Assembly: GCA_028686135.1 (NCBI GenBank)
Contig: JAQUCP010000007.1
Location: 1 to 64,000, forward strand
Length of the DNA: 64,000 nt
Source of the DNA: UBA12481 sp012523435
Lineage (GTDB): Bacteria; Bacteroidota; Bacteroidia; Bacteroidales; UBA12481
Direction: 5' to 3'
The notes below the pieces were generated by a model. It worked only from the letters and a program-made list of their open reading frames with translations. It ran no database searches and was not told the DNA's origin. The position numbers and the translations under genes are program-made. Shown here piece by piece: positions 17,028 through 26,170 of this stretch. Within the stretch, counting starts at the first letter, position 1, and every line of letters begins with the position of its first letter.

Positions 17028-19355
17028 TCAATCGTGTTTGTTAATCACTTCCCTCTTCTGCAGTTTCTCCACCTGTCCCATCAGAAGCGATGGCACCAGG
17101 AGCAGGTTAGATATTACAGCAACCAAGAGGGTAATACTGACAAGAAAGCCCATTGCTTTGGTTCCGCCAAATTCTGATACTACAAAGATGCCAAAACCAA
17201 GAAAGAGAACACAAACCGTATAAATCACGCTGACGCCTACTTCGCGTAAGGCGTGGATGATTGCCTCGCTGTTGCCGGTTTTCGGGCACGAGAGATGCTG
17301 CCTAAATTTTGCAAGGAAGTGGATGGCGGTATCCACAGCCATCCCATAGGCAACACTAAACACCAAAACCGTTGAGGGTTTGATGGAAATACCTGCAAAT
17401 CCCATCAATCCCGCCGTAAAAAGCAGGGGAATCATATTTCCCAATACCGATATCACAACCATCCGAAGCGATCGATACATCCAGGCCATGACAATGGAGA
17501 TGAACAGGATAGCCAAAGCAAGACTCTGGAAAAGATTCTTGATCAGATACTCTGTTCCGAGGGTAAATTTCAGGCTTGATCCCGTTAAAATCGTTTTGTA
17601 GGATTCCGGGGGAAAGAGCTCATCGAGCTTGGTTTGCAAACTATCCGACAGGTCAAGCAGTCGATGGGTACCCACGTCCCCAACCCGGCAGTTGACCCGC
17701 ATAATCTGCCGAGACGAATCCATAAAGTTCTTTATCAGGCTGTTATCATCCATTTCATCCGAAAGATAGCCTAACAGAAAAGCACGTTCCTGCAATCCGG
17801 GTAATCGGTAATATGCCTCATTACCATTGTAGTAAGCCTGCCGGGCCATCTTCAATGCATCAACCAGGCTAAGCGGTTGCCCCATGTCGGGGAAACGGGT
17901 TACATATTCCTGAAACGCTTCGACACGATTTAAAAAGGATTGCTGCATCACACCGTTGGGCTTTCGGGAGTCAATGGCTACCTCCATTGGCATGACACCC
18001 CGGATGTTGCCCTCAAAAAATTTCAAGTCTTTGGATAGAGCATTCTCTTTGGGGATATCATCCAAAATGTACCCCGTCGATTTCATTCTTGTAATTCCCA
18101 GAACAGCTGTGACCAGAATCAGAGCTACAACGGCATAAATGGCTATCCGTCGATATTGCACCAGATAAATAATACGATCTATAATTTTATTTACAACCCT
18201 GTTTTCCAGATGCTTAACCTGCTTTTCGTTGGGTGGGGAAACAAACGAAAACAAGATCGGAATCAGCGTTAGGCAAAGCAGGAAGAGCAGCATAATATTG
18301 ATTGACGCCACCTGGCCGAACTGTGAAAGGGTTTCGTTCCGTATGACCATAAAGGTGGCAAATCCAGAGGCGGTTGTCAGGTTTGTCAGAAAGATTTCTG
18401 ACCCCACCTTTCGGATCATCTGTTCCAGGGCCGCCATTTTGTTCTTGCGCTTGCGGTATTCGGCGTGGTATTTATTCAGCAGGAAGATACAGTTGGGCAC
18501 GCCTATTACGATTAACACCGCAGGAACCATGGCATTCAATATGGTGATATTATAGCCCATCATGACCATCGATCCGATAGCCCAGACCACTCCCAAACCC
18601 AGCACCAGCGCGGAAAGCAGAACCACTCGTAATGATCGGAAGAAAGCAAAAAGTATCAGTAGGGTTACAAAGGCAGCCAGAAAAATGAACGTCAAAAACT
18701 CCCGCTGCACAATGTTAGCCATCTCGGTACGCACATAAGGCAACCCGGAGTAGTGCATCTTAATATTGAAACGCTCCTCATACTCGCTCACCAGCGTTTT
18801 CATGGCAAGGATAATTTCCGGACGTTTGCTGGTGTTGAGCATTTCCTGATCCATCATCATCATGACAAAAAAGGCATGATTTGGGGCCGTATAGACTAGA
18901 TTACGATAGATGGGCAACGATCGGAAAATGGCTACCAGACTATCCATCTCCACCTGATCCGACATCTGCTCCGGAAAGATCCGGCTCACCTCAAAACTAC
19001 GCTCCTCATCATGCTTGAGGAGATTTACCGCATCATATACCGATAATACACTGGTTACCCCATCGATTGCCAGGATCGATCGCTTAAGTTCACTAAAAGC
19101 CTGAAACTTCTCAATCGTAAAAAAATCAGGATCCTGAAAGCCAAAAAAGAACAGATTTCCATCTTCTCCGAACAGGTTGTTAAACTCTTTGAGCTTGATA
19201 CTTACACTGTCCGACTCGGGTAACATTCCGCTATATCCATAATCGATATGTAGTTTTCTGAACTGAAAGACCATAACAACAGTCACCAGTGTGATTACCA
19301 CCAGCAGGGTAATCCGCTGTTTCAATATGAACCTTGCTACTGTTGTCCAGAACAT
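17028..19355 (-). CDS. RND/MMPL superfamily exporter
   Basis: This 775-residue inner-membrane protein shows the duplicated RND layout. TM1 is at about 15-35, a periplasmic loop at about 40-215, then a five- to six-helix bundle (FLTFIFLAAFVTLLILFAFF, AMVPAVLIVIGVPNCIFLL) up to about 385. A second TM at about 410, a second large loop to about 620 and a second helix bundle (VLVFSVAYGMAVDTAIHF) complete it. This matches the predicted exporters of the MMPL/HpnN/Patched type, which move lipids or hydrophobic molecules using the proton gradient, rather than AcrB-type pumps, which are longer and need a fusion protein. It lies nine bases after a TlpA-like gene and directly before a polyprenyl synthase, so an isoprenoid or lipid cargo is a reasonable guess. 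Confidence 0.85.
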   Translation of the reverse strand: MFWTTVARFILKQRITLLVVITLVTVVMVFQFRKLHIDYGYSGMLPESDSVSIKLKEFNNLFGEDGNLFFFGFQDPDFFTIEKFQAFSELKRSILAIDGVTSVLSVYDAVNLLKHDEERSFEVSRIFPEQMSDQVEMDSLVAIFRSLPIYRNLVYTAPNHAFFVMMMMDQEMLNTSKRPEIILAMKTLVSEYEERFNIKMHYSGLPYVRTEMANIVQREFLTFIFLAAFVTLLILFAFFRSLRVVLLSALVLGLGVVWAIGSMVMMGYNITILNAMVPAVLIVIGVPNCIFLLNKYHAEYRKRKNKMAALEQMIRKVGSEIFLTNLTTASGFATFMVIRNETLSQFGQVASINIMLLFLLCLTLIPILFSFVSPPNEKQVKHLENRVVNKIIDRIIYLVQYRRIAIYAVVALILVTAVLGITRMKSTGYILDDIPKENALSKDLKFFEGNIRGVMPMEVAIDSRKPNGVMQQSFLNRVEAFQEYVTRFPDMGQPLSLVDALKMARQAYYNGNEAYYRLPGLQERAFLLGYLSDEMDDNSLIKNFMDSSRQIMRVNCRVGDVGTHRLLDLSDSLQTKLDELFPPESYKTILTGSSLKFTLGTEYLIKNLFQSLALAILFISIVMAWMYRSLRMVVISVLGNMIPLLFTAGLMGFAGISIKPSTVLVFSVAYGMAVDTAIHFLAKFRQHLSCPKTGNSEAIIHALREVGVSVIYTVCVLFLGFGIFVVSEFGGTKAMGFLVSITLLVAVISNLLLVPSLLMGQVEKLQKREVINKHD

Positions 19356-19364
19356 CCTTACGAA

Positions 19365-20747
19365 TTATCTTATCGGCTTGATTCCCAGTTCCTTTAACTT
19401 CATTTCGAGAGCAATGGCATTACGCGGCTTGGCCACAACCGTCCGGTTTCGGTCAACTAAAATGAGGGTTGGAGTGGCGCGAATACCGTAATCATAGGCG
19501 ATAGAACAATCCCAGCCTATCAACTCCGAATGGTTGATCCAGTTATAGCCACCTGCCTTCAGTACTGCTTCCCACTCAGCTCGGTTCTGGTCAAGAGAGA
19601 TAGCCAGCACCTCCAGGTTACTCCGGTTATAGCGGTTATAAAGGTCTTTGATTTCGGGCAGCACCTGTCCGCAGTGCGAACACCAGCTAGCCCAGAACAC
19701 GATGAGGGTATAATCTGCGGGAATATCGGATAATAAAAGTGCCCCGCTTTTCTCACGGGGGATAACAATTTCCGCCACCTGTGTTCCGACGGCAGTCTTT
19801 TGATAGGCTTCTACCCGTTCGCTAAACGCTTCTGCCCGGTTTTCGTCCTGGCACGATGCCTCTGCCAGGTAAAATTCTGTGAGATAGCCGAAAAAATCGT
19901 CATAATCAGTTCGTTCTGCCCAATCGACCACCTCTCCGAGGATAAATTCAAACAAGATTTCGTTCCCAGCGCTCAGCGACATGAGCCGATCGAGCCCCTT
20001 CTTCATAGCTTCTTCAACTTCAGCAGGAGGATAGGCCCGCGGGAACAGCGAAAAAAAGCTTCTGATCTTGCTTGCCAGTGCTGGATTATACATCATGGCA
20101 GTATCAGCAAAATCAACCCCTTCCCAGTAGTGATCCAGAACATAAGTCATCTCCTCTTGGGTCTTTAACCCCTGGGGTATGGTCGGAGGAAGCTCCATCT
20201 TCAGGAAATTTGCCACATAAGTACTTGGATGATTCGAGATGATCTCTCGAGCGAGCTCATTCGGATCGGCCATCTGAAGATTATTCAACTCCCTGGTAAT
20301 CTGTTGATAAAATGGCTCACTGGGGCGGTAGAGTGTCAGAAGGTGCTGTAGCAATTCGGCCTTTCGATTAAGGCCTATATAAAACTGCATGTATCTGGCC
20401 AACAACTTGTTTTCCTCTGATTCAAGCACCTTAAGACTATCGATTACAGCGCCAAAGTGTGTCTGAATCCGGATCTGCTCCCGATTGAAAATGATATCCC
20501 AGAACGTGTTTGGCCCAACGACAATACGGTATAGTCCCGGATGCGATGTTTCGGGCAGAGTAAAGGCAAAACTCCCGTCAGATGCGATATTGGCCGAATC
20601 TACCAGGTTATTTTTCAGCCCAACAAAATCCAGCAAAAAGGCTTTTCGATGGGGGACTGAATCTACTTTTACCTGAATCAGATATTGAGTCTGACCATTT
20701 ATCAGAAAGCTTGACAGCAGCAACAACATTAGGAATCTCTTCATCAT
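19365..20747 (-). CDS. Exported TlpA-like thioredoxin-domain protein
   Basis: This 460-residue protein begins with a signal peptide (MMKRFLMLLLLSSFLINGQT). Residues about 25-120 form a beta-rich domain like the DUF4369 module often found before TlpA domains in Bacteroidota, followed by a helical middle. The C-terminal thioredoxin fold has FWASWCSHCGQVLPEI with redox cysteines at 356 and 359 and the cis-proline motif RATPTLILVD (Pro426). It would act in the periplasm as a thiol-disulfide reductase, for example in cytochrome c or cell-envelope maturation. It lies 12 bases after atpG and 9 before the exporter, inside the F1Fo gene run, where it is unexpected. Confidence 0.87.
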   Translation of the reverse strand: MMKRFLMLLLLSSFLINGQTQYLIQVKVDSVPHRKAFLLDFVGLKNNLVDSANIASDGSFAFTLPETSHPGLYRIVVGPNTFWDIIFNREQIRIQTHFGAVIDSLKVLESEENKLLARYMQFYIGLNRKAELLQHLLTLYRPSEPFYQQITRELNNLQMADPNELAREIISNHPSTYVANFLKMELPPTIPQGLKTQEEMTYVLDHYWEGVDFADTAMMYNPALASKIRSFFSLFPRAYPPAEVEEAMKKGLDRLMSLSAGNEILFEFILGEVVDWAERTDYDDFFGYLTEFYLAEASCQDENRAEAFSERVEAYQKTAVGTQVAEIVIPREKSGALLLSDIPADYTLIVFWASWCSHCGQVLPEIKDLYNRYNRSNLEVLAISLDQNRAEWEAVLKAGGYNWINHSELIGWDCSIAYDYGIRATPTLILVDRNRTVVAKPRNAIALEMKLKELGIKPIR

Positions 20748-20759
20748 CTTCCTGTTGTT

Positions 20760-21644
20760 TTATGATTTCAGGGCTTCAGCCCCACTAACGATTTCAATTA
20801 GTTCGCTGGTAATATCTGCCTGACGGGCTTTATTATACTCTAGAGTCAGGCTGCGAATCATTTCCGTTGCATTATCCGTTGCCTGGTGCATCGCTGTCAT
20901 TCGGGCTCCATGTTCAGCTGCCTGGGAATCCAGAATAGCTTTATGAAACTTTGCTTTCAGCGCTTGTGGCAGAATTTCTGTTACCAGCAGTTCAACCCCA
21001 GGCTCAAAAATGTAATTATGACGATAGCCATGAGAACTCTCTGATGGTTCAACCGGTTGGATTGGCAGAAACTGCTCACGAGTTATTTCCTGGGTTGCAG
21101 CATTCTTAAACTGATTATAAATCAGCTCTATACGATCATATTGACCGGCGAGAAACTGATCCATTAATCGGGTAGCGAGTTCGACACTATCCTGATAGGA
21201 AGGTTTTTCGATCACTTCATTCTCCTGTGGTAACCGGCCATAACCTCTGGTTCTCAAAAGCTCAGCGCCCTTTTTACCCAGCATCAAAAAATCCAGGTTG
21301 CCCATCGCGATTTTACCAGGGTAATGCTCATCGATAATTTCCAGGGTATGTCGAATGATATTCATATTAAAGCCACCACAAAGCCCATGGTTCGAAGTGA
21401 TAACCACTAGGAGGATTCGATCGGGATGGCGCTGAGCAGCCAGCGGTGTGGCTACAGTTTCCTCAGACTCCAAGGCAATCACATCCATAATTTTATGGAG
21501 TTCAGCCTCATAGGGCCTCATACGGATGATGGCATTCTGGGCTCTTTTCAGCTTGGCGGCCGACACCATTTTCATGGCACTGGTGATTTGCCTAGTCGAT
21601 TTAACCGTTGCGACCCGCTGTCTGATTTCCTTCAGGTTTGCCAT
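20760..21644 (-). CDS. atpG: ATP synthase F1 gamma subunit
   Basis: This 294-residue central-stalk subunit starts NLKEIRQRVATVKSTRQITSAMKMVSAAKLKRAQ, the typical N-terminal coiled-coil helix. It contains ITSNHGLCGGFNMNI in the Rossmann-like middle and ends with the C-terminal helix MTAMHQATDNATEMI ... YNKARQADITSELIEIVSGAEAL. Gamma rotates inside the alpha-beta hexamer. It follows atpA by 12 bases and is the last subunit gene before the three inserted genes. Confidence 0.96.
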   Translation of the reverse strand: MANLKEIRQRVATVKSTRQITSAMKMVSAAKLKRAQNAIIRMRPYEAELHKIMDVIALESEETVATPLAAQRHPDRILLVVITSNHGLCGGFNMNIIRHTLEIIDEHYPGKIAMGNLDFLMLGKKGAELLRTRGYGRLPQENEVIEKPSYQDSVELATRLMDQFLAGQYDRIELIYNQFKNAATQEITREQFLPIQPVEPSESSHGYRHNYIFEPGVELLVTEILPQALKAKFHKAILDSQAAEHGARMTAMHQATDNATEMIRSLTLEYNKARQADITSELIEIVSGAEALKS

Positions 21645-21656
21645 AGCTCAATCAGC

Positions 21657-23237
21657 CTACTTTAGATATCTTAGAGTCAATTCTTTAACAACCTGGGTCA
21701 TAGTCTCCATGGCCCCATCTGTCAGGTTGCCATTTTTCATTTCAGTCATCATTTCCGGATACCGTTCAGTCAGATGCTCAAGATACTCCTTTTCGAAATC
21801 ACGTATCCGGTTCACCGGGATACTGGTAAGCAGGTTACGGGTTCCGCAAAACAGGATAGCAATCTGTTTTTCAACTGGATAAGGAGAATGCAGCTCCTGT
21901 TTCAGAATCTCCATATTTCGGGCTCCTTTTGCCAAAACACTAACAGTCGAAGCATCCAGATCGGATCCGAATTTCGAGAAAGCTTCCAGTTCGCGGTATT
22001 GTGCCTGGTCAAGTTTCAACGTCCCGGCCACTTTTTTCATTGATTTGATTTGGGCACTGGCTCCCACCCTGGATACAGATATCCCAACATTCACGGCCGG
22101 TCTGATACCCGCGTTGAACAGGCTTGATTCCAGGAATATCTGCCCATCGGTTATGGAGATCACATTGGTCGGGATATAAGCCGACACGTCACCTGCTTGG
22201 GTTTCGATGATCGGCAGGGCTGTCAGAGATCCGCCACCTTTCACTTTCGGCCGGAGTACCTCCGGAAGATCGTTCATTTTTTGTGCAACCTCATCATTTT
22301 CAATGATTTTAGCAGCCCGCTCCAGCAATCTGGAGTGAAGGTAGAATACGTCGCCAGGATAAGCTTCGCGGCCTGGTGGGCGGCGTAGCAGGAGGGAGAC
22401 TTCGCGATAGGAGACGGCTTGTTTTGAGAGGTCGTCGTAGATGATCAGTGCTTCCCGCCCACTATCGCGGAAAAATTCGCCGACGGCGGTACCAGCAAAC
22501 GGGGCATAAAACTGGAGTGCTGCCGGGTCGCTGGCGGTAGCCATCACAATAACGGTATAATCCATCGCCCCATGCTCTTCGAGCGTTCGGGCAATCTGGG
22601 CTACGGTCGATCCTTTTTGTCCGATAGCCACATAGATGCAGTAAACCGGCTTACCTTTTTGGTAAAACTCCTTCTGGTTGATGATCGTATCCACCGCGAT
22701 GGATGTTTTGCCTGTTTGGCGATCGCCAATGATCAGCTCTCGCTGGCCCCGTCCGATTGGAATCATTGCATCAATAGCTTTGATACCGGTTTGCAGCGGG
22801 GTTTTCACCGGTTGCCTGTAGATCACCCCTGGAGCTTTCCGTTCGAGTGGCAGATCCACCAAATCGCCTTCAATCGGGCCCTTCCCGTCGAGCGGCTGAC
22901 CGATGGTATTGATTACACGGCCCAAAAGCCCCTCTCCAACAGGTATGGAAGCAATCTTCCGGGTTCGCTTAACCTGGTCGCCCTCCCGAATTCCACTTGA
23001 CGGACCGAGCAAAACAGCACCGACATTATCTTCTTCCAGGTTCAGGACGATACCCATGACCCCATTGTTAAATTCAATCATTTCATTACTCTGGACATGG
23101 GATAATCCAAAGATCCTGGCAATTCCGTCACCTACCTGCAACACCGTTCCAACCTCTTCCAGGCTAGCGCCCAGGTTAATCCCCTCCATTTGTAGTCGCA
23201 AGATGCGGGATATCTCCGCCGGTTTTATTGTGGACAT
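21657..23237 (-). CDS. atpA: ATP synthase F1 alpha subunit
   Basis: This 526-residue regulatory subunit of F1 carries the beta-barrel domain, a P-loop GDRQTGKTSIAVDTI near residue 175 and the alpha-specific segments DDLSKQAVSYREVSLLLRRP and DGQIFLESSLFNAGIRPAVN, with the conserved arginine finger in SVSRVG. It forms the hexamer with beta. The order atpB-E-F-H-A-G is the standard one; atpA follows atpH by seven bases. Confidence 0.97.
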   Translation of the reverse strand: MSTIKPAEISRILRLQMEGINLGASLEEVGTVLQVGDGIARIFGLSHVQSNEMIEFNNGVMGIVLNLEEDNVGAVLLGPSSGIREGDQVKRTRKIASIPVGEGLLGRVINTIGQPLDGKGPIEGDLVDLPLERKAPGVIYRQPVKTPLQTGIKAIDAMIPIGRGQRELIIGDRQTGKTSIAVDTIINQKEFYQKGKPVYCIYVAIGQKGSTVAQIARTLEEHGAMDYTVIVMATASDPAALQFYAPFAGTAVGEFFRDSGREALIIYDDLSKQAVSYREVSLLLRRPPGREAYPGDVFYLHSRLLERAAKIIENDEVAQKMNDLPEVLRPKVKGGGSLTALPIIETQAGDVSAYIPTNVISITDGQIFLESSLFNAGIRPAVNVGISVSRVGASAQIKSMKKVAGTLKLDQAQYRELEAFSKFGSDLDASTVSVLAKGARNMEILKQELHSPYPVEKQIAILFCGTRNLLTSIPVNRIRDFEKEYLEHLTERYPEMMTEMKNGNLTDGAMETMTQVVKELTLRYLK

Positions 23238-23244
23238 AATTTGA

Positions 23245-23790
23245 CTAATACTTTGATTCGCTTAACTCTTTTCTAACGGTTTTCAACTGTCTTAATATGC
23301 TGGCATCCAATTGTTGGTCCTCCACCTGCAGGATTAAACCTCCAATCAGTTCCTCCCGGATTTCCAGGCTCAAAACAATATCAGCATGCGTACTCTGAGC
23401 CAGATGAGCCGTGATCTCCTCAATCATTGCTTCGCTTATCGGCCTGGCTGTAACGATTTTGGCTTCAACAATCCCTCGTTTATCTTTCAACAACTGATCG
23501 TATAGCCTCACCACCGGATCGAGGTAAGCCTCCCGTCGGCGTCCAACTAATATGTCGAGGAACTCAATCGTCAGATCATTGACCAGCCCACTCAGAACTT
23601 CGCCCAACAGTCGGATTTTCGCTGTACTGGCCATCGCCGGCGAAGAAAGCATGGCACGAAACTCGAGAGAATTATCTCTTAGGCTCTGCACCGCGGCAAG
23701 GTCTTTCCTGACCTCCTCATCAAGCCCTCGGTCATATGCTAACGAAAATAGTGCCCTGGCATAGCGGGCGGCAATCCGTGTTTCAACCAT
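23245..23790 (-). CDS. atpH: ATP synthase F1 delta subunit
   Basis: This 181-residue protein begins ETRIAARYARALFSLAYDRGLDEEV, the typical start of the delta/OSCP subunit, with the helical N-terminal domain followed by the C-terminal KRGIVEAKIVTARPISEAMIEEITA segment and the final VEDQQLDASILRQLKTVRKEL. Delta ties the peripheral stalk (b subunits) to the top of F1. It is three bases from atpF and seven from atpA, so it is translated within the same operon. Confidence 0.93.
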   Translation of the reverse strand: MVETRIAARYARALFSLAYDRGLDEEVRKDLAAVQSLRDNSLEFRAMLSSPAMASTAKIRLLGEVLSGLVNDLTIEFLDILVGRRREAYLDPVVRLYDQLLKDKRGIVEAKIVTARPISEAMIEEITAHLAQSTHADIVLSLEIREELIGGLILQVEDQQLDASILRQLKTVRKELSESKY

Positions 23791-23793
23791 TGG

Positions 23794-24288
23794 CTAATTC
23801 ATTTTCAGATCCTTGAGTTGATCACGGATCATTGATTCCTGTTCCCGCTTATCGGCCAGCTCCCGTTTAAGAATCTTCTCAGCAATCCCGACCGAAAGAT
23901 CGGCCACCTGCTGGCGGATCTCGTTGATGGCAGCATTTTTCTCCTGGCGGATCTGGTTCTTCGCCAGATCAAGTAACCGGGCCGATTCAGCAGAAGCTTC
24001 TACGTGAGCCTTTTCGATGATCTCTTCACGAATGCGCCGGGTTTCAGCCAACAGATTGTCGCGCTCGGCGCGACTCTGCTCCATCAGCTCCTCATGGCCA
24101 GCTTTCAGTTTTGACATCTCCGTTCTGGCTGACTGAGCCGCTTCAAGAGCCTCATTGATCGACTGTTCCCTTCGGTGAAGCATCGAAAGGATGGGCCCCC
24201 AGGCAAATCGTCTCAAAAGAAAAAAGACGATCGCAAAGGCTAACACCATCCAGAAGATGGTTCCATAATCTGGTGATACTAATCCCAT
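23794..24288 (-). CDS. atpF: ATP synthase Fo b subunit
   Basis: This 164-residue protein has one N-terminal membrane helix (DYGTIFWMVLAFAIVFFLL, about 6-25) followed by a long charged coiled coil of Glu, Arg, Lys and Ala heptads, for example EALEAAQSARTEMSKLKAG and ESARLLDLAKNQIRQEKN. That is the peripheral stalk design. It starts 53 bases after atpE, and the gap holds a small hairpin. Confidence 0.93.
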   Translation of the reverse strand: MGLVSPDYGTIFWMVLAFAIVFFLLRRFAWGPILSMLHRREQSINEALEAAQSARTEMSKLKAGHEELMEQSRAERDNLLAETRRIREEIIEKAHVEASAESARLLDLAKNQIRQEKNAAINEIRQQVADLSVGIAEKILKRELADKREQESMIRDQLKDLKMN

Positions 24289-24321
24289 TGTCTCAATTTT
24301 TAACAGTTACAACCACACGAT

Positions 24322-24338
24322 TGCGGTTTAGAACCGCA
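24322..24338 (-). other. Hairpin between atpE and atpF
   Basis: TGCGGTT (24322-24328) and AACCGCA (24332-24338) form a seven-pair stem with a three-base loop directly after the atpE stop. No T-run follows on the minus strand, so it is not a terminator. It may protect the 3' end of the atpE message segment and help the high c-subunit stoichiometry; this is inference. Confidence 0.45.
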
Positions 24339-24341
24339 CGA

Positions 24342-24605
24342 CTAGGCAAGAAAGACAACCAGCAGACAAACAATCATGGCAAAAAAGGCAGCCCCTTCAA
24401 CCAGAGCAGCCGCCACGATCATGTTTGAACGGATATCGCCCGCCGCTTCAGGTTGACGAGCAATTGACTCCATCGCACGATTTCCAATCTGACCAATTCC
24501 GAAAGCAGCCGCCATGGCAGCCAGTGCGGCACCTAAAGCAGCACCCATTTGAGCCAGTGCAACATTCGATGTTGCCTGTAACAAAAGAAGAATGAAACTT
24601 AGCAT
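24342..24605 (-). CDS. atpE: ATP synthase Fo c subunit
   Basis: This 87-residue proteolipid has two membrane helices joined by the conserved polar loop ARQPEA (residues 49-54). The ion-carrying carboxylate is Glu70 in AAALVEGAAFF. The Na+-ATPase pattern (Gln in helix 1, Ser/Thr after the helix-2 Glu) is absent: Ile37 and Gly71 stand at the matching places. I therefore predict proton coupling. The glycine/alanine-rich first helix (GAALGAALAAMAAAFGIG) is typical of ring packing. Confidence 0.95.
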   Translation of the reverse strand: MLSFILLLLQATSNVALAQMGAALGAALAAMAAAFGIGQIGNRAMESIARQPEAAGDIRSNMIVAAALVEGAAFFAMIVCLLVVFLA

Positions 24606-24632
24606 ACAGCTGATTTATTTAATGTTAACTAA

Positions 24633-25742
24633 TTACGCATGAGCCTCCTCATGGGCCATCCCAAAATAGAGGGCCGATAGAAGGGTGAACACATATGCCT
24701 GAATAAACGATACCAGGATCTCCAACAAGGTCATGAACACATAAAAAATAACCGAAAGGACCGATACACCATAGCCGGCTATCCAGTTCATCTGACCAAA
24801 AATGAAAATGATAACAATGAAGCTGAGCATAATGAAATGGCCAGCTAAAATATTGGCAAAGAGCCGGATACACAAAGAAAAAGGCTTGGTGAATATTCCC
24901 AGCAACTCAATGAACGGCATCAATGGAATAGGAAATTTCAGCCACCACGGCACCCCGGGGGCGTTAAAGATATGTTTCCAGTAATTCCGGTCGGCCGTAA
25001 AGGTCGTGACGAGGAAAGTTGCCACCGCTAAAACCCCGGTAATGGCAATGTTTCCAGTCACGTTAGCACCTCCAGGCGGTATCGGAATGATCCCCAACAG
25101 ATTGTTGGTCAGGATAAAGAAAAACACTGTCAACAGGAACGGCATGAATTTTTCGTACCGTTGATGTCCAATTGAGGGTATAGCGATATCATCCCGAACA
25201 AACAGGATGACGGGTTCGACAAGCGACTGGAATCCGGTGGGGGCACGGTTGGGACTATTCAGATATTTGCGAGCCATCGGTATGAATATCAACAAGATAA
25301 TCAACATACTGATCAGCATCGCAAAGACGGTTTTAGTGATGGAAAGATCCACAGGGCGGCCGATCCCGGCTATTTGATGGCCCTCTTCATCCACACGGAC
25401 GATTTTCCCTTGGTACTTGCCTTCTTTGGCTATGGCGAATCCTTTGTAGGACGCCTCACCATGATGAAACCTAGACGACAGAAAGATGTTGAGCCCCTGC
25501 TCCTTAGTGTAGAGAATCACTGGTAGCGGAATACTGACATGGGTTTTCCCTGCCGTCAGCACATGCCACTCATAGGAGTCCATCACATGCTCCAGGATAA
25601 AATCGCCAGGGTCAAAAATCTCCTTTCTCTCACCCTTCGGATGATTGTCTGTGGTGTCCGATAACGGTTCATCTATTCCGTAGCCGGGCGTCGCCATTAG
25701 GAGAAACATCGCCAGCGCAACAATCCATCTCATGATCCCCAT
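24633..25742 (-). CDS. atpB: ATP synthase Fo a subunit with N-terminal extension
   Basis: About 369 residues from ATG 25742; ATG 25733 would also serve, and TTG 25754 is possible. The stretch MRWIVALAMFLLMATPGYG looks like a signal peptide and is followed by about 130 residues of periplasmic sequence before the membrane helices. The core keeps the essential stator arginine in CIRLFANILAGHFIML and the last-helix segment SFIQAYVFTLLSALYF. The a subunit forms the proton half-channels beside the c ring. The extra exported N-domain is, to my knowledge, usual in Bacteroidota and absent from E. coli AtpB (271 residues). Confidence 0.94.
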   Translation of the reverse strand: MGIMRWIVALAMFLLMATPGYGIDEPLSDTTDNHPKGERKEIFDPGDFILEHVMDSYEWHVLTAGKTHVSIPLPVILYTKEQGLNIFLSSRFHHGEASYKGFAIAKEGKYQGKIVRVDEEGHQIAGIGRPVDLSITKTVFAMLISMLIILLIFIPMARKYLNSPNRAPTGFQSLVEPVILFVRDDIAIPSIGHQRYEKFMPFLLTVFFFILTNNLLGIIPIPPGGANVTGNIAITGVLAVATFLVTTFTADRNYWKHIFNAPGVPWWLKFPIPLMPFIELLGIFTKPFSLCIRLFANILAGHFIMLSFIVIIFIFGQMNWIAGYGVSVLSVIFYVFMTLLEILVSFIQAYVFTLLSALYFGMAHEEAHA

Positions 25743-25774
25743 AATTTTAAACAAGGTAGCAAAAGTACTAAAAG

Positions 25775-26170
25775 TCAGGTTCCACTGTTCCGCACCATCC
25801 GATTTAAAGCCCAGCTCTCAAAAACAACGAAGGCAATATAAATAGCAAAAGCACTGACGACAAAAGGTACGGAGCTTCTTTTGTGTAACAACATCCATAC
25901 AGCCAGAAAGATAAGAATGACAATCATCTTAACGGTTTTAAAAGCCAGATAATAGGTATTGAACCCAGATGCCTTCCCGGCCTTTGTTTTGTTGGTCAGG
26001 ATTACCTGGCCAGCCAAGGTGATGGCAGCCACAAATATCAAGTAAACTGGGAGGATCCAGGGCATTCCGGTTGGAACAAGCCAAGCAAACAGTATCCAGG
26101 CCAGTAACAGCAGTGTCACTGTCAGAATCGACAGGTGGACTAGGTAGTTAGATAATGTGTATGGTTTCAT
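25775..26170 (-). CDS. Small four-helix membrane protein upstream of atpB
   Basis: This 131-residue hydrophobic protein has four predicted membrane helices (about 12-32, 37-55, 74-94 and 98-118). It overlaps the AtpZ-like gene upstream by four bases (ATGA) and precedes atpB. Genes in this slot are commonly AtpI-like or otherwise uncharacterised membrane proteins thought to help c-ring assembly or Mg2+ supply. I see no diagnostic AtpI motif, so the name rests on position, size and topology only. Confidence 0.65.
   Translation of the reverse strand: MKPYTLSNYLVHLSILTVTLLLLAWILFAWLVPTGMPWILPVYLIFVAAITLAGQVILTNKTKAGKASGFNTYYLAFKTVKMIVILIFLAVWMLLHKRSSVPFVVSAFAIYIAFVVFESWALNRMVRNSGT

Noticed and set aside
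22572..23000. A 142-codon plus-strand ORF inside atpA
   Set aside because: Antisense shadow of a highly conserved coding region, without a start context or recognisable domain.
24342..24605. Sodium-coupled c subunit
   Set aside because: Na+ ligands are missing: Ile at the helix-1 Gln place and Gly after the carboxylate Glu70.
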